From a bacterium (GTDB lineage: Bacteria > Bacillota_I > Bacilli_A > Mycoplasmatales > Mycoplasmoidaceae): DNA of 25,714 nt. The translations under genes and the position numbers were made by a program. This document shows positions 11,524 through 23,897 of the stretch, in pieces. Each line of letters begins with the position of its first letter. The first letter of the stretch is position 1. The stretch spans positions 1 through 25,714 of the forward strand of contig JAGCPI010000012.1 in NCBI GenBank assembly GCA_017645255.1. Reading direction: 5' to 3'. A model generated the notes under the pieces. That model did not search any database. It was given only the letters and a program-made list of their open reading frames with translations, and was not told where the DNA came from.

Positions 11524-14500
11524 ATGAAAAAGAAAAACAAAATTATTTTAGGTGCATTAAGTGCTATTTCAATTGGATCTTTAATTGTTGGGGCAAGTTT
11601 AGGTTGTACCATTTACCAAAACAATAATAAGTCAACTGCTTCTAGTAATACCAAAAAACAAAATAATGTTTTAACCTCTACTCCTAATCTACAAGCTAAA
11701 AACATTAATAATGATGTTACTTATAATGATAATGCTTACTTAGAAACAGTTAATCAACCAGGTACTACTAATCCTTTTTCAGGAGCATGAACAAAAACTA
11801 CTGCTTTAAACTATACTGTAAAAAACATTAATGACATGGTAGCAATTTTTGGAGTGTCCTCAATTTTGCACTGAGTGTTAATTCAAAATTTCAACTACAA
11901 TATTACACAATACATTAAAAATATTAACGCAAGTATTTTTAGTATTGATGCATTGAATTTTAATTATTCAATTACCAATTTAGTTAACAACAATAATTTA
12001 AGCAAATTTAGTTGCACCATTAACTTTAGTATCCAATTTAAAGCAACTTGTGATCTTGATAACAATAGTATCACTTTTAGTAATAACTATACTTATAACA
12101 ATGTTCAAATAGTTCCAATGGTAATGAGTATTGGAGACAACGGGTACAGTTACTTCCAATTAGTTAATAGCAAAAATAATACTTTTGTTCCTAGTGCTGT
12201 TAATTATTGTCAAAATGCAAAAATTTCTAGTGGTTGAACCAATAAGGATTTTGAATATTTACTTGGTTTAAACTGATTACCAATTGCTAGTTCTTATTCA
12301 TTAACTACAAGTAATTATCAATATGCTTTACCTGCTGCATGCATGCGTAGTTTTAATGAAGGAACTTCCCAATCTACCATTGGCCAATTAACATTTATTA
12401 ATTTTGTTAGTCAATATGAACTTTATACTTTTAATGTGGGCTTTAAATTTAATGGTTTAAGCAAATTAGTAATTGAATGTGATAATCAATATAACACTAA
12501 TAATGAATATGAAGCAAGTCCTAATCAATTGATTACTTTAAGTATTAATTCAATTTTAAGTACGATTAATCCTAGCATTGATCACAACGTTCATATTGAA
12601 TGACAACAACAAATCACTAAAAATAATCAAACTACTTGAAGCAATGTTTATAGTGGAAATAATTATAGTTTTAATATTTTAAATAATGGTGTTTATCGAG
12701 CAATAGCTACGTTTGCTAACGGTAAAACTACTACGAGCAATTCAATCACAATTAATGTCCAAAATGATTCGCTATTAATTGCTTCCAAACAAGATTCATA
12801 TGATTATGACAGTAGTTGCACTCTTTATATTCCTAATAATCAATGAGCAAGCATTGCTGGCATCACATATCAATGAATGATGTATGATAGTAGCACTGGT
12901 CAATGAGTAAAAGCTACCCAAGCAACTAATAGTCCAACTTATACTTTTACTGTTTATGAAAGTGCTACTTATGAATTAATCATTAATGATGGAGCTGGAT
13001 TTAGCATTACCAGTAATTCACTTACCATTAACGTCGTTAAAAATTCTGTTAGCATTAGTGCAAATCAAACCAGTGCTAATTATGCAAGTGATGTTACTTT
13101 AACAGTTGATACTGCTAAATGAGCAAACAATCCAAACTTAATTTATACGTGAACCTTTATAACTTCTGATTCATCAACTAGTAAGACAGTTGATGGAGTT
13201 TCAACATACACTTTTACAGTTACTAATGATGTGTTGTGTAAGTTAGTAATCACAAGTAAGATTAATAAGAATTTTAGTTTAACTTCCAATGTTGTTTCAA
13301 TTAATGTTAATAATAATTCGATTATTTTAAGTGTGAATGGATTAAGTGCTAATGAATCAAATACTTATCAATTAAATTACGGTAAAAATACTGCGATTAG
13401 CATTGATAACTCTTATTGAAATAGTCCAAGTTTAAAAAATACTTGAACCTATCAATGAGAAGGTTATGGATTAAATAAAGATGGTAAGTATGAATGACAA
13501 GTAATTAGCAATCCTGAAAATGCTAATTCGTTAACTATTAATTCCGTTGGAATGCAATATTCAATGTACCAACTTATTCTTATTAATAAAACCAACAAAT
13601 TGCAACTTACCTCTGCCAACGTTATTACCATTAATCTTGCTAATCAAAATGCAAGTATTAACGCTAGTTCAGCAGTCGAAAGCACCAATGGGGCAAGTGC
13701 GATTGCTGTTGAACAAGGTAGCAATGTTAATTTTAGTGTTAACGCTAATTCTTATTGGGGTCAAAGTGAATTTACTGACAGTAGTAGTTATGAATATGAA
13801 TGATTTGAAACTGGTAACAGTGAAGTGATTGCTCACGGTAGTAGTTTTACAATCAATCAAGTTTCAAAAAATGCTTCTTATTATTTAGTTATCTTTAGTA
13901 CTTTAGATCCAAACTTTAAAGTTACTTCCAATACGATTAGTGTTGAAGTAAATGTTAGTTATCCTTTAATTGAATCTGCCACAAACACTTCTTCAATTGG
14001 TTATGGTCAACAAATTACTTTAAAGTTACAACCAGGCATCAATAATTTCTGGTTTTCTAGTGGGATTACTTATCACTGGTGTACTTTTAAAGATGGAGTA
14101 GTTACCCCCATCACTGATGGAAGTGATAATTATTATCAAGCAGTCACAAATGCTACTTATACTCCATTCATTACCCAACAAAGTATTGATTTTTGTTTGC
14201 AAGCAACCATTGGTAATAAATCATATTACTCAAATATTATTAATGTTGGTTATACAAACCAAAGTCAAACAGTTGCTGTTACTTTAAACGGAATTGTTAA
14301 CCAAAATCAAACTTTACCATATTATCCAAGTACTTATAACCAAACTAATAATTTAACTAATACTTTATCAATTGCTAAAGATAATTACTGGACTCACCCT
14401 AATATTGCAAATAATGTTAAGGTTAGTTATCAATGAACTAGTTACCAAATTAATTCAATTACTGGTCAAGAAGAAAATGTTACTAATTTAACTTCCACTA

Positions 14501-17500
14501 ATGGAGTTGCATATGAAACTCAATTTAACCAAGTAAATAATGGTACTACTTACTATAAGTTAGTCATTACTCAAGAAATTGAAGTCACTATTAATAACAA
14601 ACCAACTACCATTGAAATTGGTAATCCAATTACAAATACCATCACTGTGGATGCTTCAAGTTTACCAGTTACATGTCAAGTAGATGCTACTTATGGTAAT
14701 ATTACCAACGTTTCTAATTCGATTTATCAATGTCAATATGGTTCTTGGGTACAACTAGAATTAGCTGCTACTGCTAACCCAAACCAACAAATTGTTTATA
14801 AGGGATGTCAATATCAATGACAAGCATTTAATGGACAAGACTGAGTGGATGTAAGTAGTGGTAATAATATTGATGGAGTTACAAGTGGAACCATCAGTGG
14901 GGATAATTTAGCTCAATTTGCTTGTTGAATTAACACTTATAGCCAATACCGGTTACATATTTTTCTAACTAATCCTAATTATAATCCTAGTGATGCTAAT
15001 TCAAGTCAGTACACTTATAGTATTTATTCTGATCCATTAACCTTTGATGTTGTTCAAAATACCATTGACATTGCTGCTTCGCTTTTAAGTGGTACATCAA
15101 CTGCAAATGATGCACTTAACAATAATCAATTTAGTTATGGTGCAAAGATTAAGTTAAGCATTGCAAATGGTTGAGTTAGTGCTTACAATAGTTATGTTCA
15201 ATACATTTGACAAGTTTATGACAACAATGCTGAACAATGAATTAATTACGATTACACCACCCAATCTTTTTTAAGTAATGCTAATAGTAATGTGCAAACT
15301 GTGCAAGGAACTAATAGTTGTGAATTTTACTTTACGCAAAATGGTCAATATCGTTTAGTAGTTCAATATTGAAAGAATAATAATCAAACTTCAACTAATG
15401 ATCATCCATATTTAGCATATGAATTAACTTCTAATGTCTTAAACTTACAAGTTGATCATGGTAATGTTTACATTAATGCAACTGGTGATGGTTTAGTTGC
15501 TAATAAAAATAATTCCAGTGAGTACCAAACTCCATATAACAATTCTGTTAATTTAGAAATCGAAGGTAACACTGATAATTATTATGTTCAAAATCGAACG
15601 CAATATGTTTTTAATTGAACATGATCCATTGGTCAAACTCAATATCAACAAAGTTATAGTCCAACAACTAGCAGTGCACCATATGCTCCAAGTGACATTG
15701 ATATTCTTGGTTATACCACCGTTAATTTAACGATTACCTTAAATAAGAATGATCCAAACTATTACGCTGCTTTTAAGTTAGTGGCAGATAATAGTATTTA
15801 TATTACCAGTGAAGATAGTTCGATTAGTGTTCAATATACCAATAATAATCAAGTTGCTACAAGTGGTACATGCAATTATGCTGATTCCCTAAACTTTAAC
15901 ATCATTAATACTGATTATTGATATGGTAAAACTGGTTATATGTTCTATTGATGTGCAGTGCAACCAGATGGAAGTTGAGTTGTGCTAGATCATGGAACTT
16001 CAAGTGCTAGTGGGGCAAGTTATCAAACTTATGCCAATGTTTTTGATAACAGTAACGTAATTAATTATCAATTGTTGCTAGTTAAAGATCCTAGTCAAGC
16101 ATTTGTAACAAGTAACATTACCATTAATAATCAAACTTATACTCATATTACTCATATTAATAATGTTTTTGCTTTACGTAGCAATGTTTTGACCATTAAA
16201 GTTGCCAATGCAAATTGCAACATTAGTTATAACAATACTTCAACTAATGGTAATAGTCTTGACCAAACAATTGACTATGGTTCTTCATTTAATTTAAGTT
16301 TTGATAGTGATTATTTCAATAATTATCAAAATCAAACTGCAAATAATATAACTTACCAATGACAAGAAAATAATGGAAATGGTTGAACGAATATTAAGGA
16401 TGCAACAAAAGATGCATACACTGCTAGTGCCTTAATTAACAAAATGCAATATCGATTAGCATTAAGTTGAAATTGAAATAGTAATGCTAATCAATCATTT
16501 ACAGTTTACTCTTATTCCATTACGATTGACGTAGTGAATGCAAACGTTACCATTGCAGTTCAAGATCTTACTAATAATCAACCAGTTAGCAACGGTGAAA
16601 CTATTCCATTTGGTTCCCAATTAAAATTAACAATTTCCCAATCTTATTGACAAAGTGCTTCCACAGTAAAAAGTTATTTATGAACTCAATCAAGCAATAA
16701 TAATACAAGTGATAAAAATTACTTTGATACTTACGCACTAGCACAACAAGGTCAAGTAGTAACTTACACTTTAGTTATTACTTTGAATGATGGTAGTACT
16801 TTAACCAATAACTTTAGTGTGAAGGTAATTGATGCTACCGCAACAATTGCTCCAACTACTACTAGCGGTAATTCCTTATTACTAAATAATGGGATTTACA
16901 CTGTTAATTATGGTTCATTATGTAAAATTAATGTGAGTGGATATTGAGCTAGTTTTTTAAATAATCCTAGTTATACATTTACTTTAACTTATAATGGCAG
17001 TAATTTACAAACTGATGAATTTCTTGCCCAAAGTGGTACTTATCAATTAGTAATTAGCAATTCTAATTGGGGAAATTATAATGTTACAAGTAACTCAATA
17101 ACCATTAGTACCATCAATGATACTTTAAGTTTGACTGCAGCTGCGAATGGTCAAACTAGCAGCGTCAGTGAAAACAGTGGAATTTACAATGCCAATTATG
17201 GTACGAGCATTAATTTAAAAATTGCATCTAGTTTTACCCCTGGTGATTTAACCACTGGTTACACGGTAACTAAATCTTATCAATGATATTTTGTTTATTC
17301 ATATGTAAATCAAGCAAAAAATAATATTGAATATTCTTCAGCAACAATTACAGGAGCAACCAATGATAATCTAAATATTTATTTACTAGCTGCATCCAGT
17401 TATGATTTAATCGAAACATATACGGTTAAAAATGCAAATGGATTAGAAATTGGTTCCATTGCTGTTAATAGTGCTAATTACATTAATTTAAAACCAACTA

Positions 17501-20500
17501 ATTTAGGTATTTGCAGCATTAAATGTACTAATTATCAAATTAATTCCCAAGGGGTATATGTTGCTCCTTACTTATCTTCCCCTAAGTTGCAATTAACAGG
17601 TTGGTTAAGTAATGATGCAAACATTACTAATAATGCTAGCATTAGTTACAATTGAATGAATTACACTACTAATAAAAACGAAACTAACAATACTAGTGAT
17701 TATACAATTGATGCTCTAACTAGTCAAAGTCAATATGGTTTAACCATTGACATTCCTACTATCACGCAAGCAATTTATACTAATAATGGTTTAACTACTA
17801 CTAGTTTTAAAGTCGTATCAAATATTCTTACTTTTAAAATGAGTGATACTACGATTTCAGTTAGTCCAAGTGAATATGTAACAAGTAGCAATAATAATTC
17901 TTCCTATACGATTGCCCTTGGTGCTACAAACACTTTGCAATTAACTAGCAATTATGAGTCAAATGAATATTGACTAAACATGTCCGGTGTAAGTTGAAGT
18001 TGGTATGATTTAAGTGGTCAATTAAGCAATAGTAATCCTTTAACTGACATGAATGGTAACAGTGTGAATGGTATAGTTTATGATGCAAGTTCACTTTCGC
18101 TTCCAAAATCAGTAAACTATACTACAAGAACCTATTATGTAGTAATGAGTTATACTAAAAATGGGCATGTTTATACCATTCAATCAAATGAAGTTACCCT
18201 CGTAGTTAATACTCAACCAACTTTAACCACTACCATTAATGGCAAGCAAGAAGTAATTACTAATGAACAAAATATCTCGTTACTTTTTGGTGATCAACAA
18301 ACTGTTTCGTTTGATTATAGTGCTAGTTTTGGAATAGCACAAACTGATTGGAGTCCGCAAATTTATGTTAATGGAATTAATGTCACCCAAACAAAGAATA
18401 ATAAAAATAATTCGGTTAGCATTAATGGTCTTTCTTATCCTTACATTCCTTTAACCGTTAATGATGATGTCTATAGTTTTCAAACTTATCCAACTGCAAC
18501 CAATGGAAAATTTTCATACCAAATTGTGATTAATGATACAAGTGCAAATTCCAATCCTGCTTATCCCTTAAAATCAGTAATTTTCAACGTTTTTCCATTG
18601 AATTCCAAAATTACTATTGCTAATAATTACAAGGAAGTGGAAAATTATGCTAATGACATAAATGACTATTTGACAAATGGTTTTTATGCTTATAGTATGC
18701 CAATCCAATTACAATTGACTAGTTCTACTAGTGATTTAAGCAATCATTTACCAGCAAATCCTGTTTATCAATGATATAAAGTGATTAATGGTACACCAAC
18801 AGCAATCCCAAATATTTCTACTTCTAATGATTGACCACAAACATTTAGTGTTAATAACTATAATTTCTTGTGGAGTTCTAATAATAGTCAATTTCAGGTT
18901 ACCCCATTTATTAACAACTTTACTCCCAGTGTAAAAAGTAATACTAATTCATATAGTTTTTATTTAGTTAATGGAATGAGTGGAGATTATGAATTAGGAA
19001 TTATAAATAATGGTGTTACTTTAATGAGCAACATTATTTCGATTAAAATGGGTGAAATGAGTCAAGCTGCTCCTCAAATTGGAACTGGTTTGACCTCATC
19101 AAATCTATTACCTGGATGTACTTTGCGAGTTTATTTGAACTCGATGTCTTACAATAATGTAATGAGTTTTGGATTACCTACTTGAATTTATTCGGTAACT
19201 TGTGCATATGGAAATTGGAGCAGTACTGCTAACGGAATTCCCCCTGATTTTTCATTTGTTACTACCCAACAATCACTTAATGGTACAACCTATCAAACTG
19301 TTACAAATAATATCTTGCAAGAAGGTGAAAGTGTAGATTGAAGATTGGAATATAACCTTCCGTTTGTTAAACAAATTAATCCTTTTGACCAAACTCAAGG
19401 CATCATTAGTTTCACTCCAATTTATTCTAATGTAATTAATTTTACATGTCCTAACCAAACTGGTAATCTTGAAGCATCTGCACAATACAATAGTGGTTAT
19501 TGACCACCAGCAGTTAATTTAAACCAAATTGGACTTGGTATGTCGTTTTATTTCTACGTTAGTAGTAATTCTTTTCTCAACCAATTTGGTTACAATTACA
19601 ATAGTTTTTATACTCAATATATCGTAATGTTACAAGAAGAAAAGGATGGCATTTGGCAAGATATCAGTTATTGTGACCAAAATACAATTAATGGGGGCAC
19701 ATCTCCACTATTCCCATACTTTAAACCAAGTTTATACTATAAATATGATTTTTCAATATTTGGTGGTGGTAGTCTATCTTCGTCATTTGCTACCATAACT
19801 TCCTATACACCTCTTCATTTTCGAATGCAAATATTAGCACCAAATACGTGAACAAATGCTAATCAATACACTTTTGCAACATGTTATACAACAAACGTTG
19901 TTACAATTAGTCCTAGTGCATACAATATAAGTGTTAGTGCAAGTCTTTCTGAATCTTCTTTTTATTATTATGATTATCAAAAATATAACTATGTAAATGT
20001 TTGGAGTAACGATGATAGTCTTAATTTTGTAAATACCATGCAACTACCATGAGTATCTGAAGTAGGAGAAACTGCATTTTACTTATATTTGAATGATGGT
20101 AGTGAATGATATTTTGGTCAATTTGTAAATTGAGATAATACATTTGAAGTAAAAAATGCCCAAGGACAAATTTTACCTTCTTCTGATTTCTTAAAAACAA
20201 TTAATCCTTTTACTGATGACTATGCAACTGGTGATAAATTATCAGCAATGAACAGTGGATTTCCAAATGGTTATACTCAACCTACTTCAACAACGCAAAT
20301 TGTTTTAGATGCAGCTAACACAAATGATTTCACCGGTTCACTTACTTTTATTCCTTATTATGTTTTGAATGGAATCACAATTGATGCCAATCCTTTTGTT
20401 ATTACTTTTCAAAATGTTCAAACTAATAAATATTGAAGTATTCAAACAAATACAAATGTAAAAGAAACTAATAGTACATCAAATACATTTGAAGTTAATG

Positions 20501-21903
20501 CTAATACTCCCATCAACTGGAATTGTTTATTGCCTAATGAAAAAGCTTCGTTGGGTGGACAATATGGATCATCACTAATTAATCCAAGTGCATTAACCAA
20601 TAGTGGTTTTTATACATTTGATGTTCAATACTTTGATCCAATCAGTAAACAATGAATTTCTTACTTTAACCCTTGAAGTGCAAATTCTTCCTTCATGACA
20701 TTAAATGGCACTGGTACTACTAATATTTTTTCTAATAACATTTTTCCTACCACATCTCCTTTACAATACTACGATGCTTATAATAGCACCTACAGCAACG
20801 ACTTCTTTGCGTTACCTTCATATTATTTATTTAATAATAATTCACAAGGAACTAATTGAAGCGTTAGCAGTCAAAGCCTACTTGATAATTTAGCTTATAA
20901 TAATTGAAATGGTTGAGTAAATAATTTTTCAGTTACAGCAAATATCGATGGATCTACTACAAATAGCAATAATTGAGCTCCTTATCAAACTTTGAGTTTT
21001 CCATCTTTGGATAGTTGAAGTGTTAATCCATTTTCATGAAACATTGCTAAAAGTGGTAAATACCGGATTGCAATGTGTTTCTCATTAATTAACTTTGCTA
21101 CTCCAACTGCTAGTCAAATTAAAAATTGGAACCTTGAAGTTTATAGTCCAACTTATACTTTTGATGTTAACCAAACTACGAATGTTCAATTAAATGCTAA
21201 GAATAATTCAACAATTACCAAAACTAGTCAAAATGGATTAACTTTCTATCAACTTGCTAAAAACGGAACTTATGATTTATCGTATGCTTCAAGTGTGGTT
21301 GATTGAAATGGGGATGGGGAATATAACCAAGCTACTTTAACTAAGCAATACAACGAAAATAATACTAATAGTTGGGAAGTTGAATTCAAGTCTGATACGG
21401 TAAGTAAAGATCAATACGCAATGTTATGAGCTGGTCCAGTTGTTATTTTGCAATATGAATGAATTTATTATCCATTAACTGGTGGTACACCTACAACCTT
21501 AGAAACTTGAACTAATTCCATCAAAGGTTATGATCCAACTAGTAGTAGTAATAGTGCTATCTTTAATGGTATTTATGAAAATGCAAGTAGTGGTCAAATC
21601 CTTGGTTTAGCAAGTGGTAGTACTACTCAATATCAACCAGGAACTGGTTTAAATCCGCAAAGCGTGCTTGCAAATGCTGACGTTACTTTAACTGGAAGCA
21701 ATTTACAACCAGGAATCTATGAATTAGAAATGGAAGTGCTTTACACTAGCTTTGTGGGAATTATGGTTAATTCCTATAACCAAGGTGCAACTACCAATAC
21801 ACCATACAACTGAAATGTCTTTGGTAATGATGCAAGTGATGTATACACAACTGTAACTTCCAATCCAATTATTATTCTTCCATTTAGTTCTTCTACTAAA
21901 TAA
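11524..21903 (+). CDS. Giant Ig-like-repeat surface lipoprotein, paralogue, 3459 aa
   Basis: Continuous with TGA as Trp, ending at TAA. Its leader is nearly the same as that of the gene before it, and ends ASLGC, giving a predicted lipidated Cys28. The head domain (about residues 29-320) is clearly homologous: shared phrases include NDNAYL near residue 70, IND-MV followed by GVSSIL, NNNNL, TYNNV, and LYTFN-GFKF. Cysteines at 164, 229 and 273 keep exactly the 65- and 44-residue spacing of the first protein. About 20 Ig-like modules follow, for example YQLNYGKNTAISIDNSYW near residue 620 and YGSLCKINVSGYW near residue 1800. The last ~900 residues are more diverged and do not align by eye with the C-terminus of the first protein. 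There is no wall anchor or C-terminal membrane span. Nearly equal length and tandem position point to an old gene duplication followed by divergence. Likely surface-exposed; function unknown. Confidence 0.9.
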
Positions 21904-21933
21904 TTAATAATAAAAATAAAGTTCATTAAACTT

Positions 21934-21973
21934 AAACATGAAATTTGAATTTGATCAAATTTCATGTTTTTTT
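21934..21973 (+). terminator. Strong intrinsic terminator of the lipoprotein operon
   Basis: A perfect 15-bp stem (21934-21948 with 21955-21969) with a 6-nt loop runs into seven T (21967-21973). It begins 30 nt after the stop codon of the second giant gene. Its stem core ATGAAATTTG is the same as in the IS3-end hairpins at both window edges. Confidence 0.85.
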
Positions 21974-22001
21974 ATTTATTTTCTTAAATAGAAAATTGCA
22001 A

Positions 22002-22009
22002 TTTAATTA
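22002..22009. repeat. Target-site duplication, left copy (TTTAATTA)
   Basis: The eight bases directly before the GGG that opens the insertion element recur as the eight bases directly after its closing CCC (23502-23509). ISLre2-type elements are known to duplicate about 8-9 bp. The motif is AT-rich and partly palindromic, so the exact length is uncertain. Confidence 0.6.
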
Positions 22010-22040
22010 GGGAGACTTTCAAAGTTTTAGATTTTTAAAG
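22010..22040. repeat. Left terminal inverted repeat of the insertion element
   Basis: Matches the reverse complement of 23471-23501 at 25 of the first 29 positions without gaps; differences fall at positions 5, 13, 15 and 27 of the repeat. Confidence 0.75.
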
Positions 22041-22092
22041 AATTTATTCCCATTTTTAATAATAAATGACTACTTTGTAGTTGCCATTTTTT

Positions 22093-22113
22093 TATAATTA
22101 CATTAAAAGGAGG
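22093..22113 (+). promoter_or_regulatory. -10 box TATAAT and strong ribosome-binding site of the transposase gene
   Basis: TATAAT lies at 22093-22098 and AAAGGAGG at 22106-22113, four bases before the ATG. No good -35 box lies 17 bases upstream. The small palindrome CTACTTTGTAG (22070-22080) is where one would be expected and could be an operator or transposase-binding site. Confidence 0.5.
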
Positions 22114-22117
22114 AATT

Positions 22118-23275
22118 ATGGGAAAAAGAAAGAGAAAACAAATGGATAAATTTGATGCTGATTTTTTAAAAAGATTGTATGCCAAAAATGATCATCTTTT
22201 TAAAAATCGCGATAAAAAACGCTATAAACTTATTGCGTATTTATCCAAAGAAATTCTTTGTGATTTTCATGTCGTTTCACTTATTCGAAGATATTACTTA
22301 GATCTAGTAACTGGAAAACATGTCTTTTTATTAGACGAGTGATTAGAGATTGAAAAGTATAAACACATTGCAAGGAAAGATAGAGAGTTCATTAAAAAGG
22401 AAGTGTATAAACAAAAAGCGACTTATACAGAAGTCGCTAGTGTTTACGAGAACTGCATTTCACCATCCACAGTTCACCGTTTAATTAAAAATGAATCAAT
22501 ATCATACGGTTATAATTTTAATTTAAATCCAAGTAAATATAAATTTATTTACGTCGATATTGATGATGCTTTTAGAAACATGCGAATTCATAATCGAAAA
22601 GTAACTTATAAGTTTAAAGTTGTACATGCATATCAAGATTATGAACGCAATAAAAGAAAGTTTATTAATGAAATTAAAATGGTGCTGGTAAATAAAAATC
22701 ACACTGCTAGCAAAGATTACATGAATTGAGCAATTGATCAAATAAAGACTGTTTTAATTGAAAACTACGGGGATTTAAAGGATTTTAGCATAGTTGTTAG
22801 TGGAGATGGTGCTACATATATCAAAACTATTGCAAAAGCTTTAAATGCTCAAACTGGTCTTGATCACTGACATTTAACTCATAAAATTACTACTACTTTT
22901 CAAACTCAACCATTAAAGAAGATTAGTTTTATTAATGATGATTTAATAAAACAAAATTGTGGGGAAAATAGTTTGGCTAACCAAATTATTAATTTGATTG
23001 AAGATGGTAAACTGGATGAAGCATTCAAATTATTACTCAAAATTAAAACTCTCTGCAACAATAATTGCAGAGAACTAAATGGTTTGATTGATTATTTAAT
23101 TAGAAATAAAAAGTCAATCGAAATTTGAAGCGAACCATGGTATCATGGAACTTTTACTGAAACGTTTGTTGAACAATTAGTGAAACAGCCTTTCGGGAAT
23201 GTTGGTAGATGTTATTCATTAACGATTTTCATGAAAATTTTAAAGGATAATTGTTTGACTGCATTGTACCGATAA
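22118..23275 (+). CDS. UPF0236 / ISLre2-type transposase-like protein (Mbov_0401 family), 385 aa
   Basis: Reads through TGA as Trp from an ATG with a strong ribosome-binding site to TAA. Around residues 60-75 it shows the UPF0236 pattern R-x-Y-x-D-x-x-TG-x-x-x-x-LLDEW. A probable helix-turn-helix follows at about residues 103-130 (TYTEVASVYE then SPSTVHRLIKN). The catalytic-type region has SGDGATYIK with Asp230, then LDHWHLTHKI with Asp249, and near the C-terminus TETFVEQ with Glu348 (Glu352 close by), consistent with a DDE-like transposase fold. UPF0236 proteins are commonly about 400-500 residues, so this one is full length or slightly short. In mycoplasmas such proteins are annotated from integrative conjugative elements, but no conjugation genes (TraE/TraG type) are present here. 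With terminal repeats on both sides, the gene most simply encodes the element's own transposase. Confidence 0.85.
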
Positions 23276-23371
23276 TTGGGTGATTTTAAAATAAATATTC
23301 TCTATCATAAATATGCAACAATTTCCTAAATAAATCTAATTTTTTATTGATCAGAAAACAAGAAAAAAATA

Positions 23372-23406
23372 AAAACGATTAAGAAATTAAATTCTTAATT
23401 CGTTTT
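23372..23406 (+). terminator. Hairpin downstream of the transposase gene
   Basis: Arms 23372-23385 and 23392-23406 pair over 14 bases with a single bulged T and a 6-nt loop. The T run within and after the right arm is short, so termination may be weak. It lies inside the insertion element, about 96 nt after the stop. Confidence 0.45.
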
Positions 23407-23470
23407 GCGATGCCTAAAAAATAATTTAATCTTTCTATAATTTTTGATATGATATTTTTCAGTTGTCATT

Positions 23471-23501
23471 TATTGAAAATCTAAAAATCTGAAAGTGTCC
23501 C
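23471..23501. repeat. Right terminal inverted repeat of the insertion element
   Basis: Reverse complement of the left terminal repeat (22010-22040), 25 of 29 outer bases identical. It ends in CCC directly before the duplicated TTTAATTA. Confidence 0.75.
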
Positions 23502-23509
23502 TTTAATTA
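23502..23509. repeat. Target-site duplication, right copy (TTTAATTA)
   Basis: Exact copy of 22002-22009, directly abutting the right end of the insertion element. Confidence 0.6.
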
Positions 23510-23859
23510 AATTTGATTGAATAATAATTTTTTATATTAACAAGTTTCTTAATAACTTTATGTTCGAATTATTTGAACTTTTCTTTCCTATGATTTAGAC
23601 TTTAAAGAAAATGAGAATTTAAGTCAAATAAACTAATTACTAATGTCCATTATTACTTAAAACTAATTTTGTTTTAATAATAATTGTAATTAGATATTAA
23701 ATGTGCAATGAAATGGTGTAGCCAATTAGCTAAAAACTTTAGTTAATGCTGGTAATAGTAAGTAATCTTAATTGATGCAAAAAATTTCACAAGATATTAT
23801 CAATAAAAAATAGCAAATATTAAAAATTAGGAATTGGAGACTAAGACATTAAAATTGGG

Positions 23860-23897
23860 CAATAATTCTTTCAAGAAAGAAATGATTATTGTTTTTT
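23860..23897 (+). terminator. Terminator-like hairpin with T run, abutting a small ORF
   Basis: CAATAAT-TCTTTC at 23860-23872 pairs with GAAAGA-AATGATTATTG at 23875-23891 apart from a bulge of about four bases, and six T follow. The ATG of a 40-codon ORF comes immediately after (23898). It may end transcripts from the decayed DNA upstream, or shield a transposase start from readthrough. Confidence 0.45.

Larger units (their letters stand above)
22010..23501 (+). mobile_element. ISLre2-like insertion element, 1492 bp, apparently complete
   Basis: Ends GGGAGACTTTC (left) and GGGACACTTTC (right, reverse complement) begin an ungapped inverted repeat in which 25 of the first 29 bases match. A 10-bp inner block (AATAAATGAC at 22061-22070, reverse complement at 23465-23474) is also inverted. 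The element holds one gene, a UPF0236-type transposase-like protein, and is flanked by an 8-bp direct repeat. Size, one-gene layout, terminal repeats and duplication length all fit the ISLre2 family. It sits 36 bp past the T run of the operon terminator, so the insertion did not break a visible gene. Confidence 0.75.

Noticed and set aside
13547..13828. Plus-strand ORF of 93 codons in another frame, and similar ones at 4314 and 20705
   Set aside because: They overlap the continuous long frames, and their Leu-rich text is what an out-of-frame reading of Asn/Thr/Ser-rich DNA produces.
1037..21903. A string of small ORFs separated by TGA that could be read as a degraded pseudogene array
   Set aside because: All in-frame interruptions I checked are TGA, the frame never shifts, and TGA falls at conserved Trp positions of the modules. 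This is code 4 reading, not decay.
1037..21903. Repeat spacing of about 315-360 bp considered as a possible CRISPR or tandem DNA repeat array
   Set aside because: The periodicity exists only at protein level as Ig-like modules. There are no identical short DNA repeats with uniform spacers.
22118..23275. Integrative conjugative element remnant
   Set aside because: Only the transposase-like gene is present. No TraE/TraG-type ATPase or other conjugation gene occurs in the window, and the gene has its own terminal repeats.
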